Made by a program: the position numbers and the translations under genes. 21,041 nucleotides of DNA. Origin: a bacterium (GTDB lineage Bacteria; SZUA-79; Acidulodesulfobacterales; Acidulodesulfobacteraceae). The stretch spans positions 1-21,041 of the forward strand of contig JAJYZM010000003.1 in the NCBI GenBank assembly GCA_021799935.1, in the 5' to 3' direction. Below, piece by piece: positions 6,864 to 15,295 of this stretch (positions are counted from its first letter, which is position 1; each line of letters starts with the position of its first letter). Below the pieces are notes generated by a model. It was given only the letters and a program-made list of their open reading frames with translations. It had not been told where the DNA came from and ran no database searches.

Positions 6864-7658
6864 ATGGACGGAGCCTCAATTTACGGTACCAAATGGACCC
6901 GGGACGAGCTTATCGCGGCGTTCAACCTATACTGCAAGATACCCTTCGCCAGAATAAGCAAAAACAACGAAAATATAATAGAACTGGCAAGGCTTTTAGG
7001 CCGCACTCCATCCTCCGTATCCATGAAGCTTTCCAATTTCGCCAGACGGGATCCGGAACTAATGGAAAGGGGCATAGCCGGACTAGGACATGTCGGGAAA
7101 GGCGAAGACGAAATTTGGAAAGAATTCGGCAAAAATCCGGATGCCCTAGTCTTCCTCGGCGAAGAGATATTCGCCGGGCTTAAAAATAAAACCGTGGAAG
7201 AATCGTCCGGAATAGATATGGAAACGTTATTTCCTATAGAAGGAATGGAACGGGACGCCGTAACCAAGATAAGGGCAAACCAGTCTTTCTTTAGGAAGGC
7301 CGCACTCGTTTCCTACGGATATAAATGCTGCGTTACCGGCATATACGCAGGGAGCCTCCTTATAGCCAGCCATATAAAACCGTGGGCTTCTGACTTGAAA
7401 AACGGGGCGGATCCGCGGAACGGCTTATGCCTTAACGCTTTCCACAACAGGGCGTTCGATTCCGGGCTTATGACCATAACGCAGGACTATAGAATAAAGT
7501 TTTCGGAAATTATTAAAACCGGCAAATACATGGACGCGAAGGTCCGAAAAAAATTCTTTGCCGACTTCGAAGGGAAGGCGATAAGACTGCCGGACAAATT
7601 TCTTCCAGGAAGGGAGTTTATAGAGTACCATAACAAATTCGTATTTATCGGCAAATAA
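6864..7658 (+). CDS. HNH endonuclease (HNH_2-type) with N-terminal helix-turn-helix
   Basis: The 264-residue protein has an N-terminal Myb/SANT-like or HTH region (about 10-62: WTRDELIAAF ... LARLLGRTPSSVSMKLSNFA), common in putative restriction endonucleases of this kind. The C-terminal HNH domain shows CCVTGI (155-160), ASHIKPW (168-174) with His170, and NGLCLNAFHNRAFDSGL with His194. These match the HNH_2 layout (CxxTG...SHIKPW...R...NGL.L...HD.AFD.G). It likely cuts double-stranded DNA using one metal ion and could act as a modification-dependent or stand-alone restriction enzyme. No methyltransferase is adjacent on its strand; the nearest lie about 7 kb away on the other strand. GAAAGG lies 11 bases before the ATG. 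Its GC content is higher than that of the next gene, which suggests a separate origin. Confidence 0.82.
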   Translation: MDGASIYGTKWTRDELIAAFNLYCKIPFARISKNNENIIELARLLGRTPSSVSMKLSNFARRDPELMERGIAGLGHVGKGEDEIWKEFGKNPDALVFLGEEIFAGLKNKTVEESSGIDMETLFPIEGMERDAVTKIRANQSFFRKAALVSYGYKCCVTGIYAGSLLIASHIKPWASDLKNGADPRNGLCLNAFHNRAFDSGLMTITQDYRIKFSEIIKTGKYMDAKVRKKFFADFEGKAIRLPDKFLPGREFIEYHNKFVFIGK

Positions 7659-7727
7659 GAGAAAAACCCAATACTAATGCCTATTTACATGGAATATTTA
7701 TAAATAATGAGTATTTGGATGTAGACC

Positions 7728-9683
7728 ATGCCTATATTAGACGAAGATGTAATGAAATATATAAATTTATTAGAAAACCCAAGAAATAACAAAATAGAAT
7801 TTATAAAAAATTCGTATGCGAATGACTATAATATTTTTCATCAAGCTTTTTTGCATAGCGGCATAGCATTTAGTCTATCCAATGATGATTTTGATTGTAT
7901 CATAAAATTGTTGGAATCATTAGGAGCAAATGAAACATATCTTAATCAAATTAAATTTTTGAAAATTAAAATAAAAGCCTATAATAATCTCAACAAAAAA
8001 ATTGAAGAACAGTTTAAAAATATAAACTTTTATTCCTTAATTGATTATATTGAATATTTATATTCTAGATATGAGGTTTCGGCTATTAGTATTGACGGCA
8101 AAAATTATAGACGGGATGTTTCGGATTCACAAATTAATTTTTTATTGAATATATATCATGAAATCATTAGAGAATCTATCGTAAATTGTAAAAACAACGA
8201 ACAATGCGATAATTTCCGCAATTATAATATAGAAGAATATAAACAGTTTTTACATAACATTGCAGATAAATATTCGCTTCTCGGATTTATATTAAGGGTA
8301 TGTTCTGAGGAATTAATTCCAGAACCGCTTGAAGGAGCGGAGCCATGGAAACAGAAAATTGTTGAATATATTTTAAGTAGTAAATTTGATTGCAATGAAT
8401 TAGATTGCCATATTTCTGAATTTTACTACCTTAAAGACATAGATAAAAAAAACGAGATATACAGAGATCTGAATATCGAATATTTTAATGCTTTATTCTT
8501 ACGTAACGAGTCTAAACTAAATGAAATACCAGGTTTTAATTTAGATCCCGATAATACATTGTTTTATTCAAATTTGCAACTCGCTGGAGATTTTTTATAC
8601 GAAAAGAAAATTCTTAACGATCTATTCAACACTTACGATAAATATACTAAATTTGAATATAAAGAAAAGGAATATTCCTTGTTAACTTTAAAAGAAATCT
8701 ACAATAAAATTAAAGACCTACTGGACGAACTTCTTGATAATAATAAAGGCAATATTGATGATAATAGAGGATATAAAAAATCAAAATACAGTTTATTTAT
8801 TAAAAAGTGCGGGGTAAAACAACTAATCCGGAAACTAAATGTAGTTAAAAATAGTGAATTACTGGAACTTTTCGTTTGGGATATTCGTAAAGAAGTTAAT
8901 AAAAAATCAGAGTATCGCAAAAAGCTTATACTGAAGGATAATAAGTTATACTACATCATGCCTTATTTTGGAAATATATTCAGTATTTCCGAGATAATTG
9001 ATAATATTTTTTCAGAGCAGAAAATAACCAAGACGCTTTCGATTAAAAAAGGCAGCTATTTTGAAGAAAATCTCATGAAATTATTTAAAAAAAATTTTAG
9101 TTTCTATAAAACCAAAAAAGGACAGTGTGGAAATTTTCCAGAAATAGACGGCATGTTTGGCTGGGAAAATGCTCTTTTTATATATGAAGCAAAGACCTCC
9201 GTTTTGCCGAGGAATGAAATGGAAAGGTATAATAATTTAAAATCCACAATTCACGAAGCATACCTGCAATTAGTAGAAAAAATTGATTTTATTTTATCTA
9301 ACGAAACAATCAGAAAAGTTTTAAATGAAAAATTGGGTTTAACAGTAAGCAAGAATAAAATATATCCCCTTATAGTAACAAATCATGCCACTTTTTCAGG
9401 ATATAATAAATTATTTGTTAATTCTATTGAAAAAATAGCTCCGGTTACAGATTATGAAACCTTAAGATATCTAATTATAAATATGGTTATACCTTATTGG
9501 CGTTTTGATGTTGAAAACGGTAAATATTGTCTAGAAAAGAAAAAACTTCAAGACGCATTTCATTTCCATAATTTTTTGGTAGAACCGAGTAAATATTTAT
9601 CATCTTATGGAAATATAACTTATCAGCTAACAAAAACAGGAATATATTTTCCTATTATTAAGAAAATGAAGATAAATTTATAG
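7728..9683 (+). CDS. Unrecognised 651-aa protein with PD-(D/E)XK nuclease-like motif
   Basis: I cannot place this protein in a named family. The first 400 residues are Lys/Asn/Ile/Tyr-rich and look helical, with no clear motif. Near the C-terminus, after FEENLMKLFKKNF, comes PEIDGMF (Asp474), then ALFIYEAKTS (Glu487, Lys489). The D-x12-E-x-K pattern, with an upstream Glu in a helix, is the signature of PD-(D/E)XK nucleases such as restriction enzymes and NERD-type domains. A DNA-cutting effector is therefore a reasonable inference. The gene is far more AT-rich than its neighbours, indicating recent or separate acquisition. The ribosome-binding site is weak, and upstream ATGs run into stops, supporting this start. 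It ends 9 bases before the Vsr-like gene, so the two are probably co-transcribed. Confidence 0.6.
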   Translation: MPILDEDVMKYINLLENPRNNKIEFIKNSYANDYNIFHQAFLHSGIAFSLSNDDFDCIIKLLESLGANETYLNQIKFLKIKIKAYNNLNKKIEEQFKNINFYSLIDYIEYLYSRYEVSAISIDGKNYRRDVSDSQINFLLNIYHEIIRESIVNCKNNEQCDNFRNYNIEEYKQFLHNIADKYSLLGFILRVCSEELIPEPLEGAEPWKQKIVEYILSSKFDCNELDCHISEFYYLKDIDKKNEIYRDLNIEYFNALFLRNESKLNEIPGFNLDPDNTLFYSNLQLAGDFLYEKKILNDLFNTYDKYTKFEYKEKEYSLLTLKEIYNKIKDLLDELLDNNKGNIDDNRGYKKSKYSLFIKKCGVKQLIRKLNVVKNSELLELFVWDIRKEVNKKSEYRKKLILKDNKLYYIMPYFGNIFSISEIIDNIFSEQKITKTLSIKKGSYFEENLMKLFKKNFSFYKTKKGQCGNFPEIDGMFGWENALFIYEAKTSVLPRNEMERYNNLKSTIHEAYLQLVEKIDFILSNETIRKVLNEKLGLTVSKNKIYPLIVTNHATFSGYNKLFVNSIEKIAPVTDYETLRYLIINMVIPYWRFDVENGKYCLEKKKLQDAFHFHNFLVEPSKYLSSYGNITYQLTKTGIYFPIIKKMKINL

Positions 9684-9692
9684 CGATAATTT

Positions 9693-10085
9693 ATGGACAG
9701 CGCGACCGCAAAAAAGATAAAATCAAAAAATACGAAAATAGAGCTCGCTCTTCGCAAAGAATTATGGGGAATGGGCTATCGCTACCGTATACACGACAAA
9801 ACAGTAACCGGGACTCCGGACATAGTTTTTAAGAAGCAAAAAGTCGCGATATTTTGCGATAGCGAATTTTGGCACGGAAAAAAATACCTGGAAGGCCAAA
9901 AATTTAATAAAAACGCCGATTATTGGGAGTCGAAGATAAAAAATAATATCGAAAGAGATAAAAAGGTTAACGAAACGCTTAAAAAAGAGGGTTGGGCGGT
10001 ATTAAGATTCTGGGGAGAGGATATTTTAAAAAGACGGATTCCAACGGTAAATAAAATAATATCTCGACTTAGCATGGAGAAATGA
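9693..10085 (+). CDS. vsr: Vsr-like (very short patch repair family) endonuclease
   Basis: The 130-residue protein follows the Vsr pattern: IKSKNTKIELALRKELWGMG (9-28) with Glu17, GYRYRIHDKTVTGTPDIVF with catalytic Asp43, CDSEFWHG (55-62) with His61, and KIKNNIERDKKVNETL then GWAVLRFW. Vsr enzymes nick beside T:G mismatches left by deamination of 5-methylcytosine and usually partner a Dcm-type methyltransferase. One such methyltransferase lies on the opposite strand at 14159-15199. The cysteine/histidine zinc ligands of E. coli Vsr are missing (HGKKYLEG instead of a CxxC-like site, FWGED instead of the later Cys). Such variants occur in restriction clusters and may act as restriction nucleases rather than in repair. 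It starts 9 bases after the 651-aa gene, with no clear Shine-Dalgarno site, suggesting translational coupling. Confidence 0.85.
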   Translation: MDSATAKKIKSKNTKIELALRKELWGMGYRYRIHDKTVTGTPDIVFKKQKVAIFCDSEFWHGKKYLEGQKFNKNADYWESKIKNNIERDKKVNETLKKEGWAVLRFWGEDILKRRIPTVNKIISRLSMEK

Positions 10086-10152
10086 ATTAATAATGCTAAA
10101 TGAGGGTTATTCCCAAATAATTTAAAGGTTATAGGTATTTAAGGAGGGGCAT

Positions 10153-11997
10153 ATGTCCGACTTTCAAAAACAAATCGCCAATTTAAAAATTATGTTCTCA
10201 AATGATAAACTAAGAAATATTTTCCAACACTATATCGAATATATCCGATTCCCCTTTTTTAAAAATTTTTCCCCGAATTTAAAAATAGACTTTTCCTTTC
10301 CCGTTACCTTTTTAGTAGGAGCCAATGGAGCCGGCAAAAGTTCTTTGCTTCATGCTTTATACGGGGTACCATCTGGATATAACGTAAGCAAGTTCTGGTT
10401 TAGTACCGAATTGGATCCTATAAAAGATATAGATAACAACCGGCATTGTTTTATTTATTCCTATAAAACTCCTTTCACGAAAACCTCTGCGGAGGTTCTA
10501 ACCACTAGGATTAAAAATAAAAAAGATCCTGATTTTTGGGAAACGGCGCAACCGCAAATTCAATATGGGATGGAGATATTTTCGCCAAACGGCAAGGACA
10601 CGAAAGAAGCGGGAAAGACGAGATGGAACCCTATCGATAAAAACATCGTTTACCTCGATTTTCGCCGAGAAATCGGAGCCTTTGACAAATATTTTTATTT
10701 TGCCGAAGATCCTAATACGGTTACCATGAAAACCAAGCAAGACCTTATAAGGCGCATGGCCAAATATATAGATTATTCGCGCAAGAACAACAAGCAATGT
10801 AAATATTATAAGCGCGGTATATGCAAGGCACCCATAATACTCGAACAGGAAGAATTGTCGGAAATAAATAAAATATTAGGCAAGAAATATTCCGAAGGTA
10901 AAATTTTAGAACATAATTTATACGATAGGAGTGAAAGCGGTACTCATAACAATATGGGATTTTCGGTTATGTTTAAAACAGATTTCCGCGAATACTCCGA
11001 AGCGTTCGCCGGCAGCGGCGAAACGGCGGTGGTTAAACTGGTGCACGAAATATATACGGCTCACGAGTTTTCCCTAATTTTGCTTGACGAACCGGAGACG
11101 TCGCTGCATCCGATGGCGCAAAGAAGGCTATTAGAATTCTTGCTCAAACGGACCGTCGAAAAAAAACTGCAAGTCGTTGCTTCGACGCACTCAACCGATA
11201 TGGTCTACGGGATGCCCAAAGAAGCCGTCAAAGCTTTTTACGTTAACGAAATAAACGGTAAAACGGAAGTTTCGCAAAACGTTACTCCCGAAGAGGCGTT
11301 TTACTACATTTCGGGCAAAACCGCGGATAAGGCTAATATTATCGTCGAGGATAAATTGGCTAAGATGATTATAGAGGCTGTTTTAAAAAGTATGGGCGAA
11401 CACGCCCGGAACCTTTTCGACCTAAGGTATTACCCTGGGGGAGATTCCGTCATTAAAAAATTTCATATACCAGTTTACAGCAAAGAACCCAATAACGACG
11501 ATACATACGTAATATTCGACGGGGATAAAAGAAAGTCGCACTTCGTTATAGAAGATATACTCGATAGGAACCGAACCGAAGAAAATTTAAAAACTTTGAT
11601 AGTGGAACAAACCGGCATAAGCAATATAGAATTTTCATGCGATAGCGATAGGCCGGAGCAGAAGGTTCCGCAGATGCTCTATTATTTAAAATATTACGAA
11701 AATAACGTTTTTTACTTGCCATGTAATACTCCGGAAGAAATAATTTGGAGCGACGATGTGTTAGGCAGGGCCGATATTAATGATGGGGACAAAGATAATA
11801 TAAAGAACGAAGCTAATTTTAAGAGTAGGTATGCCTTATTTTCAGAAGCCATGTTTGGGGCCTCTGCCTCTAATTCTATAGAAAACGCGCATATGTATTT
11901 TTTAAAAAAATGGCTTACAATTAAAAACAGTTCTTACGATGAAATCGTTAATATATTGCAAATAATAAAAGAAAGAAGTAGCCGAATAGCCGATTAA
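10153..11997 (+). CDS. OLD-family-like ABC ATPase with C-terminal TOPRIM nuclease domain
   Basis: The 614-residue protein has an SMC/ABC-type ATPase: Walker A GANGAGKS (56-63), signature-like GSGETA (about 290-295), Walker B LILLDEPETSLHP (catalytic Glu313) and switch His in ASTHSTDM. A TOPRIM-like region follows: IIVEDKLA with Glu399, a PGGDS turn, then VIFDGDKR with Asp456 and Asp458, the metal-binding Glu and DxD pair of OLD nucleases. OLD-family proteins (phage P2 Old, GajA of Gabija) are ATP-controlled DNA nucleases acting in anti-phage defence. No UvrD-like helicase (GajB) adjoins it, so this is not a standard Gabija. The 3' neighbour is the GHKL-nuclease gene, 27 bases on. AAGGAGG lies directly before the ATG, the best translation signal in this cluster. 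Confidence 0.8.
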   Translation: MSDFQKQIANLKIMFSNDKLRNIFQHYIEYIRFPFFKNFSPNLKIDFSFPVTFLVGANGAGKSSLLHALYGVPSGYNVSKFWFSTELDPIKDIDNNRHCFIYSYKTPFTKTSAEVLTTRIKNKKDPDFWETAQPQIQYGMEIFSPNGKDTKEAGKTRWNPIDKNIVYLDFRREIGAFDKYFYFAEDPNTVTMKTKQDLIRRMAKYIDYSRKNNKQCKYYKRGICKAPIILEQEELSEINKILGKKYSEGKILEHNLYDRSESGTHNNMGFSVMFKTDFREYSEAFAGSGETAVVKLVHEIYTAHEFSLILLDEPETSLHPMAQRRLLEFLLKRTVEKKLQVVASTHSTDMVYGMPKEAVKAFYVNEINGKTEVSQNVTPEEAFYYISGKTADKANIIVEDKLAKMIIEAVLKSMGEHARNLFDLRYYPGGDSVIKKFHIPVYSKEPNNDDTYVIFDGDKRKSHFVIEDILDRNRTEENLKTLIVEQTGISNIEFSCDSDRPEQKVPQMLYYLKYYENNVFYLPCNTPEEIIWSDDVLGRADINDGDKDNIKNEANFKSRYALFSEAMFGASASNSIENAHMYFLKKWLTIKNSSYDEIVNILQIIKERSSRIAD

Positions 11998-12024
11998 GGT
12001 TTTTGAAAAAAGGAGGTTTATAGC

Positions 12025-14174
12025 ATGGTGGTCGAGAAAGAAAAATACAAAATGACGATATCCCGGCTTACGGTGGATAAGCTAGGGGTTAAATTGTACG
12101 ACAAGGTATCGGCCGTAATTGCGGAATTAGTAGCCAATAGCTACGATGCGGACGCTAAGGAAGTTACGATTAAAGCGCCTATGGGCATATTCTTAGCCGA
12201 AAAGCAAAAAAACGGATCGGTCATAGATGTTATAGACAAGGATTGCGTCATCGAGGTTCGGGACGACGGTACTGGTATGACCCCGGACGAGGTAAACGAT
12301 TTTTACTTGGTAGTCGGAAAAGAAAGAAGGAGGGACGGGAAGCGCGGCGACATTTCTAAATTATTCGGAAGAAAAGTTATGGCCGCAAGGGAATAGGAAA
12401 ACTGGCCCCTTTCGGAGTATGCCGGAAAATCGAGGTATTGACGTCCGGCGGCGATTTAGTTTCCGCAAATAATGCCAAAGGCAAAAACATAAAGGGCTAC
12501 GTGACCGCGCATTTAATTTTAGATAGAAATTGGATATTATCGGAATCGGACGAACCGTATTTTCCGGATATCGGAAAATTCGACGGAAAAATAAGAAAAA
12601 ACAAAGGTACCCTCATTAGGCTTTCCGTATTCGATTACAGGAAGGTTCCTGACATAGGGGTTTTCGACAGGCAATTGGCCCAGCGTTTCGGAGTTATATC
12701 TTCGAAAGACTGGAAAATTAAGCTAAAAGATACAACGAAACAGACGAGTGATAAGAATTACGAAAGAACCGTGGGCGAATTCGTTATAGAAAAATTATCT
12801 AAAACGAAAATATTGCTTAATCCTCCGCTTCTCGATGAAAAAACAGGTAAAAAAGAGTTGCCCGCCGCCGTCGACGACGAAGGGGCAACTATAAATGAAA
12901 TAAAATCTGGATTTTATTATGAAGATACGCCTTATCCTATAACCGGATGGGCGGCTTACTCAAAAGATCCCTATAAAGACGATTTAATGGCCGGGATTAG
13001 GATTTACTGCAGGGGGAAGATTGCCGCGCAAACTAATATTTTCAATATGAAAGCCGGTTTTACGGGCGAGTACGACATACGTTCCTATCTGGTAGGGGAA
13101 ATCCACGCCGATTGGCTCGACGAAACCGAAGACTTAATCCGCACCGACCGTCAGGATATTTTATGGTCGCACGACCTCGGCCAGGAACTTGAAAAATGGG
13201 GACAAAACCTCGTAAAAGTTATCGGCAGGATTACCCGCGAACCTAGAAGGAAGAAAGCGTGGGAATTTTTTAAGGAAAAATCCGGAATAGAAGAAAAAGT
13301 GGCCACGGCGTTTCCTGTAGCCGATCAAAAAGATATTAGGGATAATTCCATAGAAATCGCGAAAATGTTTGCCAGGGTCGGCCGCGAAGAAGAGCTCGGC
13401 GATTCGGAGCATATAGAATCGATAGTCAGATTAAGCCTGCTTTTAGGTCCCCATATGACTTTGGACGAAAAGTTGACGGAAGCGGCAGACGGAACCGATT
13501 CCGTCATTTCCGTCATGTCCGCTATCCTTAAAACCGCCAGGTTGGCCGAATTATCATCCTTCGGAAAAATAGCCATAGACAGGATTAGGGTTTTAAAAAA
13601 AGTAGAAAAATTAAAAGATAATCCAAAAACGCCGGAATCGGATTTTCAAAAATTAATAACGGAGGCTCCTTGGCTAATTAATCCACAATGGAACCCTATA
13701 ACAGAGAATAGAACGTTTTCTACGTTAAAAAAAGAGTTCGTCAAATTTTACTCTTCAAAAACCGGGTGCGAAATCGTTTTAGATGATTTTGGGGATCCTG
13801 GCAAACAATGTGATTTCGTTATGTTCAACCAGGACAACGCTATCCAGATTATCGAAATAAAAAAGCCAGGACATTTTATTACGGATGAAGAAATGGTGCG
13901 GATAAACAAATATAAAGATAATATGGAAGATTTTCTTAAGTCTTCAGGAAATGAAAAATTTTCCAAACTTTTCCCGGAATTTCATATAACTTTGATTTGC
14001 GACGGCATAAATTTATCCGGAATATATAAAACTGCTTTCGACGGTTTAAAAAAGGGGGGGTTACTAGAGCATATAAATTGGCGTGCTTTCTTGCTTAATA
14101 CCGAAAAGGCCCACGAGGATTTTTTAAGCGAAGCGGACAGACAAATAAAACTATCGGGTCATACCGACGGATAA
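12025..14174 (+). pseudogene. GHKL ATPase (MORC/MutL-like) fused to PD-(D/E)XK-like domain, split by a frameshift
   Basis: Two frames (12025-12396 and 12438-14174) make one gene. The first carries the N-box AELVANSYDADA (Glu34, Asn38) and RDDGTGM (Asp80), then runs off as KVMAARE-stop. Adding one G near 12380 restores VMGRKGIGKLAPFG, the GHKL ATP-lid motif, and joins the frames into about 716 residues. A transducer-like region follows. The C-terminus has FQKLITEAPWLINPQWNP, QCDFVMF (restored Asp597) and IIEIKKPGH (Glu611, Lys613), a nuclease-like core resembling Shedu/DUF4263-type domains. Prokaryotic MORC-like GHKL ATPases occur in restriction-modification clusters. The frameshift is a true mutation or an assembly error; no slippery heptamer suggests programming. 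AGGAGG precedes the start. The last 16 bases overlap the convergent methyltransferase gene. Confidence 0.78.
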
Positions 14175-15199
14175 TGTAGTTCGGCATGTTCCACGAAATG
14201 CTTCCCGAACCAATATGCCATTTTAGGAGGGACGGCGTTTCCTATTTGCTCCCCTATATACCGCGCGCTGCCATAGAAAACGTAATCCATGGAAAACGAT
14301 TGCAACAAGGCCCCTTCCCTGTAAGAAAGCGCCCTGTCTTGTTCCGGATGTCCATGCCGGCCGCAGCTGTAAGTATAAAACTTGGTAGTTACCGCCGGAG
14401 CAGGCTCGTCCCACTTTAGCCTGCCGTAAGAATTGCCGAACCCTTTAATATTCCTATGGCAAACCGGGGTTAGTTCCGGTTCTATCCAGTCGCGCCGGCT
14501 TCCGCCGTCATGCGGCGTCTGCCTAATCCTTCGCATATTTATTTCGGCCAAGTTGAAACACTTATGGTTTGGTATATCTGCACTTTCTTCGCCTGCGGCA
14601 ATAGGGGGCAATAAAAATAAAGCGTCCCTAACGGTCTTAACTTCATCGTTAGAGTTGGCCGGATCTGGAACTTTTATGGTTTTTCTCGATGCGAATAAAA
14701 CGCGGCGTTTTCTGGTTTGCGGAACGGAAAAGTTTTTAGCGTCGACGACCTTGGTATCGAACTTAAAGCCCTCTTTCTCGAGTACGGCTATAAAATTTTC
14801 GAAAACCCCCGGCTCCATTGAAACTATACCGGGAACGTTTTCCATGAAAACCAAGTCGGGCTTGCTTTCTTCTACAAGCCTTCCGAATTGTTTTAAAAGC
14901 CCTATTCTATGATCGTCGACCTTTTTCTTGCTGTTTCTGGTCGAAAACGGCTGGCAAGGCGCGCAACCGGCCAAAAGAAAGAGCTTGCCGTCATCTTCTT
15001 TTAAAAGATTCCTTATTTCGTGTCCCTTAATGTCGTGGATATCTTTTTTAATATACGGAACATTATTATTGCGTTCATAAGTCTCTTTAGCGGTTTCGCT
15101 CCAATCTATGCCGGCGATTACTTTTATGCCGGAGTCCAAAAATCCCCTGGTTAACCCGCCCGCCCCGCAAAATAAATCTATAGCAATTATTTCCGCCAT
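14159..15199 (-). CDS. DNA (cytosine-5) methyltransferase
   Basis: The 346-residue protein shows the full C5-methyltransferase order: motif I IDLFCGAGGLTRGF (7-20, AdoMet binding), motif IV GCAPCQPFS with catalytic Cys82, motif VI FMENVPG (118-124), motif VIII QTRKRR (161-166), a short target-recognition region at about 180-270, motif IX (RLKWDEPAPAVTT) and motif X IGEQIGNAVPP. It transfers methyl from AdoMet to C5 of cytosine; the target cannot be read from sequence. At this size the recognition domain is compact. It lies 96 bases after the AvaI-like restriction gene on the same strand, so it may be the third gene of that operon. It also converges on the GHKL-nuclease gene with a 16-base overlap. 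AAGG sits 9 bases before the ATG. It is the natural partner of the Vsr-like protein. Confidence 0.93.
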   Translation of the reverse strand: MAEIIAIDLFCGAGGLTRGFLDSGIKVIAGIDWSETAKETYERNNNVPYIKKDIHDIKGHEIRNLLKEDDGKLFLLAGCAPCQPFSTRNSKKKVDDHRIGLLKQFGRLVEESKPDLVFMENVPGIVSMEPGVFENFIAVLEKEGFKFDTKVVDAKNFSVPQTRKRRVLFASRKTIKVPDPANSNDEVKTVRDALFLLPPIAAGEESADIPNHKCFNLAEINMRRIRQTPHDGGSRRDWIEPELTPVCHRNIKGFGNSYGRLKWDEPAPAVTTKFYTYSCGRHGHPEQDRALSYREGALLQSFSMDYVFYGSARYIGEQIGNAVPPKMAYWFGKHFVEHAELHYPSV

Positions 15200-15295
15200 A
15201 ATACCGTACCTTGTTTAATTTTTTATATATACGCCCAAAATATTTAAAGATAGTATAAATATTATCGGTAAATTCTAAATGGTGAAAGGCATTTG

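Noticed and set aside
12370..12440. Programmed -1 frameshift joining the two GHKL frames
   Set aside because: No slippery heptamer is visible at TTATGGCCGC; a one-base loss explains it more simply.
10153..14174. Gabija (GajA-GajB) or a Zorya/BREX/DISARM system
   Set aside because: There is no UvrD-like helicase, no motor/ZorE-type proteins, and no PglZ, BrxC or DrmABC-like proteins; only the OLD-like part resembles Gabija.
14433..14912. + strand frame of 159 codons opposite the C5-methyltransferase
   Set aside because: Shadow of a gene with every conserved methyltransferase motif; no ribosome-binding site or family likeness.
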